Numbered from the stretch's first letter, positions 28,351-37,789 are shown. The stretch: DNA of 64,000 nucleotides from an uncultured Pseudodesulfovibrio sp. (GCF_963675635.1 NZ_OY776488.1:2083501-2147500), one strand, 5' to 3'. The notes: generated by a model not told the origin, from the sequence alone. Program-made: numbers and translations.

Positions 28351-29084
28351 CAACTCCACTCATCGAGGTCGAAAACCTCTACGTTAAATACGGCAACATC
28401 GAAGCCCTCCATGGCATCGACTTTACTGTGGGCGAAGGCGAAATCGTGACACTCATCGGTGCAAACGGCGCAGGGAAGTCCACGACGCTCATGTCCATTG
28501 CACAGCTTCCGCCACCTGAAGCCCCCAAGATCATAAAGGGTGACATCAAGTTCAAGGGGACGTCCATTTTGGGCATGTCCCCGGACAAGATTGTGAGTGA
28601 TCTGCATCTGGCTTTGGTGCCTGAAGGTCGCCACATCTTCGGCAACCTGACCGTCGAGGAGAATCTGAAACTGGCAACATATGCCCGTAAGGATTCCCAG
28701 GCAGACGTTGATCGAGACTATAAACGTGTATACTCGCTTTTTGCCCGCCTGGATGAACGCAAAAAGCAGCGTTCCGAATCCCTGTCCGGCGGCGAACAGC
28801 AGATGCTGGCCATAGGACGTGCGCTCATGTCCGGCTGCAAGGTCATCATGCTTGACGAACCATCCATGGGTCTCGCCCCGCTGCTCATGTACGACATGTT
28901 CCGCACTTTGAAAGAGTTGAACAAGGAAGGCATGGCTATCCTGCTCATCGAACAGAATGCCAACCTCGCTCTCAAATTCGCTCACCGCGGCTATGTCATC
29001 GACACCGGCGAAATAGTTGCGCAAGGACCGTGTGACCAGCTCAGGGAAGATCCTGAAGTCAAAAAGGCATATCTCGGCGGCTAA
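28347..29084 (+). CDS. livF: Branched-chain amino acid ABC transporter ATPase LivF
   Basis: A 245-residue ABC ATPase from ATG 28347 (the frame is open to 28236 but runs inside livG). Walker A is GANGAGKS, the signature SLSGGEQQMLAIGRALM, Walker B VIMLDEPSMGLAPLL, and the switch His follows in the usual place. It is slightly longer than E. coli LivF because of a few extra residues after Walker A (LPPPEAPKIIKGD). It closes the livKHMGF operon, and a terminator follows. Confidence 0.95.
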   Translation: MTTPLIEVENLYVKYGNIEALHGIDFTVGEGEIVTLIGANGAGKSTTLMSIAQLPPPEAPKIIKGDIKFKGTSILGMSPDKIVSDLHLALVPEGRHIFGNLTVEENLKLATYARKDSQADVDRDYKRVYSLFARLDERKKQRSESLSGGEQQMLAIGRALMSGCKVIMLDEPSMGLAPLLMYDMFRTLKELNKEGMAILLIEQNANLALKFAHRGYVIDTGEIVAQGPCDQLREDPEVKKAYLGG

Positions 29085-29105
29085 CTCCTTCCACTCCGAG
29101 CATTC

Positions 29106-29137
29106 AAAGGACTGTCTTCAGAGGCAGTCCTTTTTTT
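29106..29137 (+). terminator. Terminator of the liv operon
   Basis: Nine-bp stem (29106-29114 with 29125-29133) with a 10-nt loop, ending in seven T. Confidence 0.88.
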
Positions 29138-29224
29138 GCATGCACAACTCTATACTGGCACGTCTTATGCTTTAGTTCTGGCTGGGCAAGAATTGCCCAT
29201 GAACCCAGAATAGCGAGGACCGCA

Positions 29225-29839
29225 ATGGCGATTCAATCGGTTGGATCAAATGGATACATGGATGCCTACTCTCTCTTGCAAGCCGCAAATGAAGAGGAGC
29301 AGTTGAAGACCCGGGCTGCCCAAATGGATAAAGAGCAGGAAAAGGCCGGAGGATCTTCCGGTATGGCCAATGATATAGAGTCATACCTGGCAAAAATACC
29401 CAAAGGTGCGGACAACAGGCTCTCTTTCCTGGACGTCGACAAATATCGTGCGAACCTTGAAGCCAAGTGGGACATCACTGTGACCGCTGATCTCAAGGCA
29501 TTGGGTGTTGACGTCACAAAAGAGCTTCCTTTGACCTATGACCCCGCATCCGGCAAGGTTACGGTGGCAAAGGGACACAAAGACAAGGAAATCATCGACA
29601 AATATTTCGTAGACAACCCAGATAAAGTGGATGAGTTTCAGACTGTCCTTCAGTTGGGAAAACTGACGAACACTGCAAGCACCCAACTCTCTCAGGGACA
29701 GATGATGCAGAACCTTCAATTTCAATCCATGTCATGGTGGTTTGCTGACAACTCCGATCCCACGTCATGGTTTGATGGAGGAGGACTGATGTTCGGGCAG
29801 GGACAATCCTCATACACCGGTCTGAATCTCAAAGTCTGA
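29225..29839 (+). CDS. Hypothetical protein
   Basis: 204 residues, no signal peptide or membrane segment. Residues about 20-45 are a charged helix (AANEEEQLKTRAAQMDKEQEKAGG), the middle is mixed alpha-beta, and the C-terminal 60 residues are Ser/Gln/Trp-rich (QFQSMSWWFADNSDPTSWFDGGG). The N-terminal MAIQSVGSNGYMDAYS recalls short flagellar-associated or secreted proteins, but I recognise no family. The gene stands alone between the liv terminator and a long inverted repeat. Confidence 0.6.
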   Translation: MAIQSVGSNGYMDAYSLLQAANEEEQLKTRAAQMDKEQEKAGGSSGMANDIESYLAKIPKGADNRLSFLDVDKYRANLEAKWDITVTADLKALGVDVTKELPLTYDPASGKVTVAKGHKDKEIIDKYFVDNPDKVDEFQTVLQLGKLTNTASTQLSQGQMMQNLQFQSMSWWFADNSDPTSWFDGGGLMFGQGQSSYTGLNLKV

Positions 29840-29892
29840 TTTTCTGAACCAAGCCCGATGAGAACGCTATTTTCATCTTGTCGCGGCCTAGC

Positions 29893-29954
29893 TAGTGAAT
29901 GCATAAAAACGGCGTACCCAGTGCTCTGGGTACGCCGTTTTTATGCATTCACTA
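29893..29954. terminator. Unusually long perfect inverted repeat between convergent genes
   Basis: Two arms of 29 bases (29893-29921 and 29926-29954) match perfectly around the 4-nt loop tgct. An A5 run in the left arm and a T5 run in the right arm make it able to terminate transcription from either side. It separates the hypothetical gene on + from the cyclophilin gene on -. Confidence 0.75.
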
Positions 29955-29978
29955 TAATTTATGCCAGCGAAGAATCAG

Positions 29979-30476
29979 CTAGTCTTCAATCACAGTGGCC
30001 TTGTTGATAAAGACCGGCTCGACCGGGACGTCGTCATGATATCCACTGCGGCCGGTGGCCACACCCTTGATCTCGTCCACAACTTCCGTTCCTTTTACAA
30101 CCTTGCCGAAAACAGCGTAGCCCCAGCCCTGAGGGGTCTCGGAAGAAAAATTGAGGAAGCCATTATCCTTGACGTTGATGAAGAACTGTGAAGAAGCGGA
30201 ATGCGGATCCATGGTGCGTGCCATGGCCAAAGTGTAACAGTCATTTTTCAGACCGTTATTGGCTTCATTCTGGATAGGCTCACGTGTTGCCTTTTCCTGC
30301 ATGTTTTCATCCATGCCGCCGCCCTGAACCATGAAGTTGCCGATAACGCGGTGAAAAATAAGCCCGTCATAGAAGCCTTCTTCTACATACTGCTGAAAAT
30401 TGGCAGCGGATTTAGGGGCCTTTTCAAAATCAAGCTCGATGACGATGTCACCCATGCTGGTTTCCATTTTAATCAT
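29979..30476 (-). CDS. ppiB: Cyclophilin-type peptidyl-prolyl cis-trans isomerase
   Basis: A 165-residue single-domain cyclophilin without signal peptide, so cytoplasmic. Landmarks are [13 protein letters not shown] (about residues 40-52), the [17 protein letters not shown] active-site stretch (about 87-103) and [10 protein letters not shown] (about 121-130). It speeds X-Pro isomerisation during folding. The start has the site aaggagatac. It is transcribed alone. Confidence 0.92.
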   Translation of the reverse strand: MIKMETSMGDIVIELDFEKAPKSAANFQQYVEEGFYDGLIFHRVIGNFMVQGGGMDENMQEKATREPIQNEANNGLKNDCYTLAMARTMDPHSASSQFFINVKDNGFLNFSSETPQGWGYAVFGKVVKGTEVVDEIKGVATGRSGYHDDVPVEPVFINKATVIED

Positions 30477-30582
30477 TTTGTATCTCCTTTATGCCGGTAA
30501 ATTCCCGGCGTGATGTCGTTCGCGTACACCCGTGTATCAGAGGGACGCACGGCTGGCAAATTGTCGACAAGTGCCGATTTGA

Positions 30583-30939
30583 TCAGGGTTGAAGCGGGGA
30601 AACGCCAGTCCCAGTGCGCATTGACGGGACTTTCGGCACTGGCAGAATATCTATTCCGTCCGAAACAACAGAACTACTGAACACAGAAAGTCCCTCCTGC
30701 GTCACGGCTTCTATAGCCGGGACGGACAGGAGAGAACCGAGTTTCATGATATTTTTCTCGATGATTAGTTCTGCTTGTGGTTCAAGAATCTCCGTCTGCT
30801 TCGCAGCATACGGATTCTCTGGTTGAAAGTGCACAGGCGCAGGTTTGTCCACCATGGCGGTCGCCAAGAAAGCGAGAGCCAAGCCAGCCGCTATTGGCTT
30901 CAGGACACGCACTGAAATCGATGCACTTCCAAAGACCAT
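30583..30939 (-). CDS. Hypothetical membrane-anchored protein
   Basis: 118 residues. An N-terminal hydrophobic helix (VLKPIAAGLALAFLATAM, about 12-30) is followed by a periplasmic Pro-rich part with a repeated GLSV/LLSVPAIEAV-like strand. The shape recalls the N-terminus of GspC-type secretion proteins, but it is too short and too divergent to assign. It starts six bases after the DegT aminotransferase stop, so it belongs to that transcript. Confidence 0.5.
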   Translation of the reverse strand: MVFGSASISVRVLKPIAAGLALAFLATAMVDKPAPVHFQPENPYAAKQTEILEPQAELIIEKNIMKLGSLLSVPAIEAVTQEGLSVFSSSVVSDGIDILPVPKVPSMRTGTGVSPLQP

Positions 30940-30944
30940 ATCCC

Positions 30945-32075
30945 TTACCCCTTGAGAGCCTCGGCAATAGTCGCCTGATCTTCTGCGCTGAGGTACGGGT
31001 GCATAGGCAAAGCAAAAATTCGCTTACCTACTTCCTCACAAACAGGAAAATCACCTTCTGCGTACTTCAAGTTGGCGAACGCCTTCTGGAGGTGCAGCGG
31101 TTTTGGATAGTAGATGGCTGTAGGAATGGAAGCCTCAGTAAGCTTACCCATGAGCTCGGTACGATGCTCAGAATTCTCTGCAAGGACAGAGTATTGTGCC
31201 CAAACAGAAGTATTGCCTTCTGTCACGGTAGGCGTCGTCAAGCCGGGAACAGAGGACAAAAGCTCCTCATATCGGTCAGCGACCTGTTGACGTTTGACAA
31301 TTTCACCAGGGAAAACTTCGAATTTGGCGAGAAGTACGGCAGCCTGAATCGAATCGAGGCGCCCATTGATACCCAGACGAACGTTCTCGTACTTGTCGTC
31401 GCCCATTCCATGAACACGGATGGAACGAAGCAATTTATCCAGTTCCTCGTTGTGAACGAAAACCATACCACCGTCGCCATAACAACCGAGCGGCTTGGCC
31501 GGGAAAAATGACGTACAGGCGACATCGCCCAGCGAACAAACCGGCTTGCCTTTGTAGGTAGCCCCAAAAGACTGCGCTGCGTCGACAATAAGGAACAGCC
31601 CACTGTTGTGGACTAACGGTTCGATAGCATCATAGTCTGCAGGCTGACCAAACAAATCGACGGAAATGACGCCCCTCGGGGTCAAATCATTACGATTGTC
31701 CTTAACATCGGCAATCTTACGACGAAGATCTTCGGGGTCAATATTGTACGTCACCGGGTCGATGTCGACGAATACCGGCGTCGCACCAAGAAGTGCAACA
31801 GCCTCAGCTGTAGCCATGAACGTAAACGGTGTGGTGAACACTGCATCGCCTCGTCCAACACCCAGAGCCATAAGGGCCATCACCAGCGCGTCAGTTCCCG
31901 AAGCACACCCAATACCGAAACGAACCGAACTGAAGCTCGACAACCGAGCCTCCAGATCAGTAATCTCCGGCCCCATGATATATGCGCCATGTTCAAGGAC
32001 ACCATCGATGCCTTTCTTTACGGCAGTTTCAATCTCTTTATACTGTGATTTCAAATCGATAAATGGAATACTCAT
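30945..32075 (-). CDS. DegT/DnrJ/EryC1/StrS-family sugar aminotransferase
   Basis: A 376-residue PLP enzyme from ATG 32075 (IPFIDLKSQY is the usual start of the family; the frame reaching 32126 adds 17 atypical residues). Motifs include GCASGTDALVMAL (about 54-66), DAAQSFGATYKG (about 158-169) and SFFPAKPLGCYGDGG, with the PLP Lys at about 183. Family members transaminate keto-sugars in surface polysaccharide or flagellin-glycan synthesis. It could act in the same amino-sugar pathway as the NeuB-like gene, although that is 11 kb away. Confidence 0.9.
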   Translation of the reverse strand: MSIPFIDLKSQYKEIETAVKKGIDGVLEHGAYIMGPEITDLEARLSSFSSVRFGIGCASGTDALVMALMALGVGRGDAVFTTPFTFMATAEAVALLGATPVFVDIDPVTYNIDPEDLRRKIADVKDNRNDLTPRGVISVDLFGQPADYDAIEPLVHNSGLFLIVDAAQSFGATYKGKPVCSLGDVACTSFFPAKPLGCYGDGGMVFVHNEELDKLLRSIRVHGMGDDKYENVRLGINGRLDSIQAAVLLAKFEVFPGEIVKRQQVADRYEELLSSVPGLTTPTVTEGNTSVWAQYSVLAENSEHRTELMGKLTEASIPTAIYYPKPLHLQKAFANLKYAEGDFPVCEEVGKRIFALPMHPYLSAEDQATIAEALKG

Positions 32076-32154
32076 TGTGTTACTCACTTGTTGTCTGGAA
32101 AGGTTCAGCCGCACTTTCTCACACAATGCGACCCGGAGACAAGAAAATTTGACC

Positions 32155-33549
32155 CTAAGATCCGGTGTTTTTCTCGCCTGCTGCGGCGACGAATCTGATG
32201 GCCCAATCTGGCATGGTCAAGGCATGGATATGGTTATAGCCGGCGATGGTATTTACGTGCACAAAGCCGTCACTGCCAATACCCCCACCCTGTCCTCGCA
32301 CCATCTTCAGAGCTGGACGCAAGAGGGAAGATCCATCTGAGACGCATAAGGAATAATGAAATTCATGCCCCTGGATATGCGCCCCTTTGGCAAAAAACGG
32401 ATTGTCCTCCACAACCTCTGCATCGGTGTACCCCAACCCTTGGGGACGAGGACAAAAAGACGTGCCCACAGGATAAACACCGGCCATTGCATGTGATACT
32501 CCCTTGATTTCCAGAGAGTCACACAAAACCATGAACCCGCCACATTCAGCGTAGATGGGCATTCCGGCATCGGATAGAAATTTGATATGCGAAAGGACGG
32601 AGGAATTGGCCGCTATGCGCTCGGCAAAAACTTCTGGGAATCCACCGCCGAGATACAAGCCGTCGATATCAGGCCACGGCGCATCAGAAAGAATGCTCAA
32701 ACGTACCAATTCGGCACCAGCATGTTCCAGAGCCTCAAGGTTTTCCGGATAATAAAACCAGAGGGCTGCGTCATGAACATAGCCGATACGAACTTTCTTT
32801 TCCGCAGGATCACCAGAAAAAACCGGACCGGGATCAGGACCAAAGTCTGGCGCGCTCGCAGAAATTTCGGCAATGGCATCAATATCAAGCCACTCTTCAG
32901 CCATATCTGCCAGAGTATCTAAAGCGTCCTGGGCCGGGACATCATATTCCTGATCAGAAACAAGCCCCATGTGCCGTTCCGGAATGGGGTTGGACAGGAT
33001 CTTCGGCAACATGCCAAGTACAGGAATATCCGTATGTGTTTCAATGGATCTTCGCAGCACCGACCGATGGCGTTCACCCGCTGTACGGTTAAGAATCACT
33101 CCCGCAAGGTTCAAACCCTGTTCAAAGTGTTGGCATCCCTGCACAACAGCAGCCACAGTCCGTGTCATCTTGGTGCAATCGATAGCCAAAATAACAGGAG
33201 CATTAAGCATGCGTGCCAATTCAGCGGTTGAACAGGAACCATGTTCGTCCATACCGTCGAACAATCCACGGTTGCCTTCAACCAGACTGATATCTGAACC
33301 GAGTGATTTGTGAAAAAAAAGGGAACGGATTATTTTTTCAGAATGAAAAAACGGGTCAAGATTTGAACACGAACGACCGGCCGCCAAAGCTAACCATTGT
33401 GCGTCAATATAGTCCGGCCCTTTTTTGAAGGGAGCCACCCTTTTCCCCGCTCTTTTGAAAGCACGGGCCAAGGCCAGGGAGACGATTGTCTTTCCTGTTC
33501 CACCGGACAAACCGGCCAGCACTATGCGAGATATGGGATTTTGCACCAT
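32155..33549 (-). CDS. cobB: Cobyrinate a,c-diamide synthase
   Basis: A 464-residue CbiA/CobB enzyme that amidates the a and c carboxylates of cobyrinic acid using glutamine and ATP. It begins with a P-loop (VLAGLSGGTGKTIVSLAL, about residues 10-27) and ends with a class I glutamine amidotransferase domain containing the nucleophile Cys in IYAECGGFMVL (about 334-344). Placement next to dsrD is the order I know from Desulfovibrio; the link has been explained by siroheme amidation for DsrAB, which is inference. The dsrD terminator lies just upstream. Confidence 0.93.
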   Translation of the reverse strand: MVQNPISRIVLAGLSGGTGKTIVSLALARAFKRAGKRVAPFKKGPDYIDAQWLALAAGRSCSNLDPFFHSEKIIRSLFFHKSLGSDISLVEGNRGLFDGMDEHGSCSTAELARMLNAPVILAIDCTKMTRTVAAVVQGCQHFEQGLNLAGVILNRTAGERHRSVLRRSIETHTDIPVLGMLPKILSNPIPERHMGLVSDQEYDVPAQDALDTLADMAEEWLDIDAIAEISASAPDFGPDPGPVFSGDPAEKKVRIGYVHDAALWFYYPENLEALEHAGAELVRLSILSDAPWPDIDGLYLGGGFPEVFAERIAANSSVLSHIKFLSDAGMPIYAECGGFMVLCDSLEIKGVSHAMAGVYPVGTSFCPRPQGLGYTDAEVVEDNPFFAKGAHIQGHEFHYSLCVSDGSSLLRPALKMVRGQGGGIGSDGFVHVNTIAGYNHIHALTMPDWAIRFVAAAGEKNTGS

Positions 33550-33570
33550 AAAAATGATCTATTCACAATC

Positions 33571-33612
33571 AAGAAAAGCCTTGCCCTGCATCTCGAAGAC
33601 GCGGGCAAGGCC
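33571..33612 (-). terminator. Terminator after dsrD
   Basis: On the minus strand a 9-bp stem (33603-33611 with 33578-33586) around a 16-nt loop is followed by TTTTCTT. It separates dsrABD from cobB. Confidence 0.8.
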
Positions 33613-33636
33613 TCAATTACCGAGCGAGGCTAAAGT

Positions 33637-33885
33637 CTAGTCTTCGCCTTCGGAAGCGGCCTGTTTGCCAGCACCGGCCATGCCGTACATGGTGGTGGAA
33701 CCGGAAGACCAGAACACCAATTTTTCTTCCTGAATCAAAGCAGTCAGAATCTTCTTGACTTCACGGGCCTTTGCATCCGGAAAAAGCTTGGTGAAGTCAT
33801 TGAAGTAGAACTTGGATTTGTTCGCGGACTTCGATTCGCAGAAACCGAGAATCTCAGCCTTTGCAGCTTCAATGTCGAGTGCCAT
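33637..33885 (-). CDS. dsrD: DsrD, dissimilatory sulfite reductase activator
   Basis: An 82-residue winged-helix-like protein, the standard length for DsrD. It has LGFCESKSANKSKFYFNDFTKLFPDAKAREVKKILTAL in the first two thirds and SGSTTMYGMAG near the end. DsrD stimulates sulfite reduction by DsrAB and is found in reductive-type dsr operons. It follows dsrB by 68 bases and is separated from it by a strong hairpin. Confidence 0.95.
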   Translation of the reverse strand: MALDIEAAKAEILGFCESKSANKSKFYFNDFTKLFPDAKAREVKKILTALIQEEKLVFWSSGSTTMYGMAGAGKQAASEGED

Positions 33886-33912
33886 GATGGACTCCTTGTT
33901 ATTTGGAAAGAA

Positions 33913-33941
33913 CGGGGTACGGCCCGAGAGGCCGCACCCCG
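33913..33941 (-). promoter_or_regulatory. Hairpin between dsrB and dsrD
   Basis: A 12-bp GC-rich stem with one wobble (33913-33924 with 33930-33941) and a 5-nt loop. No long T run follows on the minus strand (only TTCTTT), so it may stabilise the dsrAB message or attenuate dsrD rather than terminate. Confidence 0.65.
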
Positions 33942-33953
33942 AGGGTATTTATC

Positions 33954-35099
33954 CTACCACTTGAACTGAGTGGTCTGACGCCAGGTGTAGTATGCCGGAT
34001 CACGGAAGTCATCGATCAGATGCTCGGTGAAAGGCAGGTCACATTTCTCGAAGAAACGTTCCCAACCAATACGATTGGCCCAGTCGCCCAGACGTTCGTA
34101 TTTATTGGCTTCAGCAGCGTAGGTGTCGAGGATCTTCTTGATCACCTTGGTCATCGTAGGCCAGCGAGGGGGCTCGTTGGGTACGAAGGGAACCACGACC
34201 TTGGAGAAGGCGGGCTTGGTGATACGGTTGGAGATCTTACCACCGACCATGATGGCGATACCGTCGCCTTCACCATCGGACAGGGGCAGAGAGGGGCACA
34301 TGGTGTAGCAGTTACCACAGAACATGCAGCGCTCTTCTTTAATGGCAACGGTCTTGTAGGTCTTGCCATCCATTTCAACCTTGGACGGGCGGACTGCACC
34401 AGTGGGGCAGGCAGCAACGGCCAGGGGGATCTCGCACAGGTTGTCCAGGTACTCGTGGTCGATAATAGGCGGTTTACGGTGAATACCGAGGATCGCGATA
34501 TCGGAGCAGTGAACAGCACCGCACATGTTCAGGCAGCAAGCCATGGAGATGCGCACCGGAGCAGGCAGCTTCATGTCGGTGAAGTCATCGAAGACGACGT
34601 CCATGGTAGCCTTAACGGTACCGGAAGCGTCAGTTGCCGGGGTGTGGCAGTGGACCCAACCCTGAGTGTGAACGATATTGGTCACACCAGCGCCAGTGCC
34701 GCCAACCGGGAACTTCATTGAACCACCGTCGAACTTCTGAGCGTTCAGGAAGTCTTTGAGTTCCTTGGCTGCTTCTTCGGTCTCAACCTGGAATTCGAGG
34801 TTGTTACGAGTGGTGAAACGAACGAAACCACCGCAGAACTTGTCAGCGATGTCGCAGATTTCACGGATATGAGTAACGGTCATCAGACGGGCAGTTGCAG
34901 CGCGGACCGTGTAGGTCTTGTCGCCGGACTGGGCCACGTGCAGCAGGATGCCGGGCTCAAGAATCTCATGGTAGTCCCATTTACCAAAGTTGTCTTTGAT
35001 AACCGGGGGCAGGTACTCGCCGAAATGACGAGGGCCAATGTCGGAAATCCGACCTTCCATCGGTTTTTCGGGATTGTACCCGGAAGAAATAAAAGCCAT
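33954..35099 (-). CDS. dsrB: Dissimilatory sulfite reductase beta subunit
   Basis: A 381-residue DsrB. The siroheme-[4Fe-4S] Cys set is visible in [10 protein letters not shown] (about residue 151) and ACCLNMCG (about 188-193). A ferredoxin-like insert carries [15 protein letters not shown] (about 258-272). With DsrA it forms the alpha2beta2 core enzyme that reduces sulfite towards sulfide in the cytoplasm. It starts 18 bases downstream of the dsrA stop with the site aggagtg. Confidence 0.98.
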   Translation of the reverse strand: MAFISSGYNPEKPMEGRISDIGPRHFGEYLPPVIKDNFGKWDYHEILEPGILLHVAQSGDKTYTVRAATARLMTVTHIREICDIADKFCGGFVRFTTRNNLEFQVETEEAAKELKDFLNAQKFDGGSMKFPVGGTGAGVTNIVHTQGWVHCHTPATDASGTVKATMDVVFDDFTDMKLPAPVRISMACCLNMCGAVHCSDIAILGIHRKPPIIDHEYLDNLCEIPLAVAACPTGAVRPSKVEMDGKTYKTVAIKEERCMFCGNCYTMCPSLPLSDGEGDGIAIMVGGKISNRITKPAFSKVVVPFVPNEPPRWPTMTKVIKKILDTYAAEANKYERLGDWANRIGWERFFEKCDLPFTEHLIDDFRDPAYYTWRQTTQFKW

Positions 35100-35117
35100 A
35101 TTATTTCACTCCTATGT

Positions 35118-36437
35118 TTAGCGCTGGTGACGCTTGCGGAAATCGTTGATGTCGCGTTCCCAACCACCTTCAACGTCTTCTGCTTTCCAGAAGATGTAGG
35201 GGTTGTGGCGAGGTTCCTGAACCTGGCGGGCGTCAACGGGAACGCCAGCGGCGTTGACCAGTGCGGCCATACCGAGACGCTTCATGGTCTCACCAATACG
35301 CTCACGGTTCTTGCCTTCTTCCATCCACCAGTCCCAAACGTTTTCGATGATGTCCTTGATGGCCTGGTAGTCGTCGTCCTTGTTGACTTCGACGAAAGGC
35401 ACGAGCAGGGAACCCATCTGGGGACCGTCGAGGATCGGAGCTTTTGCACCACAGAGGATGGAGCAACCGCGTTCGTCACCAATCTTCAGTGCACGAGGCA
35501 TGGTGTTGATGCAGTGCATGCAACGAACACATTCCTTGTTGTCGATGGTCAGTTTGCCATCTTCGTAAGTAATGCACTGGGACGGACACAGAGCGACAAC
35601 TTCTTTCTGGATGTCGAATGCGCCCCAATCTTTACCGGCATGAGCGCCAGCATTCGGGGGGAACTCGCCGCCGACGTAGGCAGCAACTGCTTCCTGGTCG
35701 ACTTTGATGTTATCTTTCCAGGTACCGATGAAGGACAGGTCAGAACGAGCAATTGCAGCAACGCAACCGTTGGGGCAAGCATCGAACTTGAACTTGAACT
35801 TGTAAGGGAATGCCGGACGATGAAGCTCATCCTGATATTCCATGGTCAACTGGTAGCACAGTTCCTGAGAGTCGTAGCATGCGTACTCACAACGGGACAT
35901 ACCCATGCAGGAAGCAGGGGTACGCAGGTTGGAGCCGGAACCACCAAGGTCGATGTCCAGATTGTGGGTCAGCTCGAAGAAAATTTCTTCCAACTGCGGG
36001 GTGGTGGTGCCCAAGAACACGATGTCGCCGGTGGCGCCATGCATGTTGGTGAGACCGGAACCGCGGAGTTCCCAAATGTCCATCAGATCGTTCAGCAGCT
36101 TGGTGCTGTACCACTTACCATTGGGCTGAGCCACACGAACGGTGTGAAAGTGAGCTACGCCGGGGAACATCTGGGGCTGGTCACAGTAACGACCAATAAC
36201 GCCGCCGCCGTAACCGAAAACGCCGACGATACCGCCGTGCTTCCAGTGAGTTTCACCATCGGTGTAGGACATTTCGAGCACGCCGAGCAAATCGTCGGGG
36301 CAGTCGACGGGGATCTGGTAGTCGAGACCCTTTTCGTTCTTGGCTCGAGCTGCAGCCTCCTGTTTAATGTCGGATACGAAGCTGGGCCACGGGCCGCTTT
36401 CCAGCTGATCCAACAGAGGAGTTTTGTGTTTCGCCAT
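35118..36437 (-). CDS. dsrA: Dissimilatory sulfite reductase alpha subunit
   Basis: A 439-residue DsrA that starts at MAKHKTPLLDQLESGPWPSF, closely resembling Desulfovibrio DsrA. Cofactor Cys lie in ASCMGMSRCEYAC (about residues 177-189) and FDACPNGC (about 217-224); the ferredoxin insert has CVRCMHCINTMPR (about 283-295). The frame extends five codons upstream, but ATG 36437 has ggagg before it and matches family starts. This is the key enzyme of dissimilatory sulfate respiration and the main taxonomic marker in the window. Confidence 0.98.
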   Translation of the reverse strand: MAKHKTPLLDQLESGPWPSFVSDIKQEAAARAKNEKGLDYQIPVDCPDDLLGVLEMSYTDGETHWKHGGIVGVFGYGGGVIGRYCDQPQMFPGVAHFHTVRVAQPNGKWYSTKLLNDLMDIWELRGSGLTNMHGATGDIVFLGTTTPQLEEIFFELTHNLDIDLGGSGSNLRTPASCMGMSRCEYACYDSQELCYQLTMEYQDELHRPAFPYKFKFKFDACPNGCVAAIARSDLSFIGTWKDNIKVDQEAVAAYVGGEFPPNAGAHAGKDWGAFDIQKEVVALCPSQCITYEDGKLTIDNKECVRCMHCINTMPRALKIGDERGCSILCGAKAPILDGPQMGSLLVPFVEVNKDDDYQAIKDIIENVWDWWMEEGKNRERIGETMKRLGMAALVNAAGVPVDARQVQEPRHNPYIFWKAEDVEGGWERDINDFRKRHQR

Positions 36438-36570
36438 TCCCTTAACCTCCATTGTTTGATTAAGATGTTGCCATCAACCATTATTGCGCTCAGGCCGGCA
36501 AGCAGTGATGGAGATCACCTGGAGCCAGAGCGCCTTTCCTACGTAACGCAAGTACCTCAAATAGCGGAGT

Positions 36571-36634
36571 TTGCACCGATATTCACAAGGTATGCAGGGG
36601 TGACAATGTACTGAACACAACGGTTTTATGTCAA
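36571..36634 (-). promoter_or_regulatory. Candidate dsrA promoter with Rex-like site
   Basis: On the minus strand TTGACA (36634-36629) and TACATT (36610-36605) are 18 bases apart, giving a leader of about 160 nt to dsrA. Just downstream of the -10, TTGCACCGATATTCACAA (36571-36588) matches the Rex consensus TTGTGAA-N4-TTCACAA at 10 of 14 positions, one half perfectly. The rest of the 36453-36797 gap shows no gene. Confidence 0.4.
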
Positions 36635-36797
36635 CCGAAATATCCAAGTATTCATTGCCAATCCTTAATTCTATGGACCCAACGGACAGCCTGTACTCAT
36701 ATCTAGATTCTTCCCCGAGCTTGCCATTGAAGCCAAGCCGGAGTATCGGTCCGATGGCACAGGTTATGGACCGCTATAACCGATACCGCAAAAGGAT

Positions 36798-37484
36798 ATG
36801 AGGAGCAACACAAACTTGCAGAAATCAAACACCAACAAAACGCGCTGCAGGCGTTGCGGCGACTGTTGCAGAAACGGCGGCCCCGCCCTGCACAAAGCCG
36901 ATCTCCCGCTGATTCAGGATGGGACCATCGCGTTGATCGACATAGTCACTCTCAGACCTGGTGAATGGGTCTATGACCAACCCCTGCAGAAGGTCTCCCC
37001 TCTTGACGCCGAGATGCTCAAACTCAAAGGGCGTGACGGCACATGGACCTGTATTTATTTCAGTCCTGAAGGCAGCACCTGCGGCATGTACGAGACCAGA
37101 CCCGTTGAATGCGAGGTGCTCTTCTGTCAGGACATCGAACCGCTCAGGGCCATGTACGACAAGGACCGCCTGACCCGCGCAGACCTGATGCCCGAAGGAC
37201 ACCCCATTCTGTCGCTCATGGCCGACCATGACGAAAAGTGCGCCCCTGCCGCCATGGAACTGCTGGCCAAAGCCGCACGTGAAGGTGACCATGCAGCAGG
37301 TGAATCACTCAAGGAAATGGTCATTTTTGACATGGAGTTGCGCCGCCTGGTCCCGGAAAAAACCGGCATGACGGCTGAAATGAACGACTTTTTCTTCGGC
37401 AGACCCCTGCGCATCTTACTCGCAGGCATGAACATAAAGACTTACGAAGCGGGCGGCACCATCCGCTTCGGTTTCAACGGCTAG
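36798..37484 (+). CDS. YkgJ-family cysteine-cluster protein
   Basis: A 228-residue protein with the YkgJ/Zn-Fe-chelating Cys cluster: CRRCGDCCRNGGPAL near residues 17-31, then STCGMYETRPVECEVLFCQD (about 93-112). Such clusters bind an iron-sulfur or zinc centre. The role is unknown, although neighbours of dsr genes in these bacteria often include this family. The start could also be TTG 36816, because GAGGAG lies ten bases before it and inside the ATG-started frame. The next gene begins ten bases downstream. Confidence 0.85.
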   Translation: MRSNTNLQKSNTNKTRCRRCGDCCRNGGPALHKADLPLIQDGTIALIDIVTLRPGEWVYDQPLQKVSPLDAEMLKLKGRDGTWTCIYFSPEGSTCGMYETRPVECEVLFCQDIEPLRAMYDKDRLTRADLMPEGHPILSLMADHDEKCAPAAMELLAKAAREGDHAAGESLKEMVIFDMELRRLVPEKTGMTAEMNDFFFGRPLRILLAGMNIKTYEAGGTIRFGFNG

Positions 37485-37494
37485 GAGAAACACT

Positions 37495-37752
37495 ATGAAA
37501 GACGAACGCGGCCACTACTACACACCATCACTGCAGCACCCCGAAGTTCGCATGTACGTACGCGCCAATGAAAACGACATCGAGTTCAGACTCTACAACC
37601 CCAAAGAACCTGTCATATGGGAAAAGCATCAATGGATGCCCTATGCAGCCATAGAAAAGGCTGCGGCCATGTTCCGCGAGCGGGGCACGGATCGCAATCC
37701 GCTGGCTTTATATAATATGGACATTGCCAAGAAGCTCCTTCAAGAGGGCTGA
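37495..37752 (+). CDS. Hypothetical protein, operon partner of YkgJ-like gene
   Basis: An 85-residue soluble protein (RMYVRANENDIEFRLYNPKEPVIWEKHQWMPYAAIEKAA). It has a beta-hairpin-like start and a helical C-terminal half. The ribosome site aggag lies seven bases before ATG. I recognise no family. It ends just ahead of a strong terminator. Confidence 0.7.
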   Translation: MKDERGHYYTPSLQHPEVRMYVRANENDIEFRLYNPKEPVIWEKHQWMPYAAIEKAAAMFRERGTDRNPLALYNMDIAKKLLQEG

Positions 37753-37789
37753 TTCAGGCACATCCAGAGAGTTCATACGGACTTTTTAC

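Noticed and set aside
34869..36614. 581-codon frame opposite dsrB and dsrA
   Set aside because: Both known dsr genes occupy this stretch; the frame is an antisense shadow.
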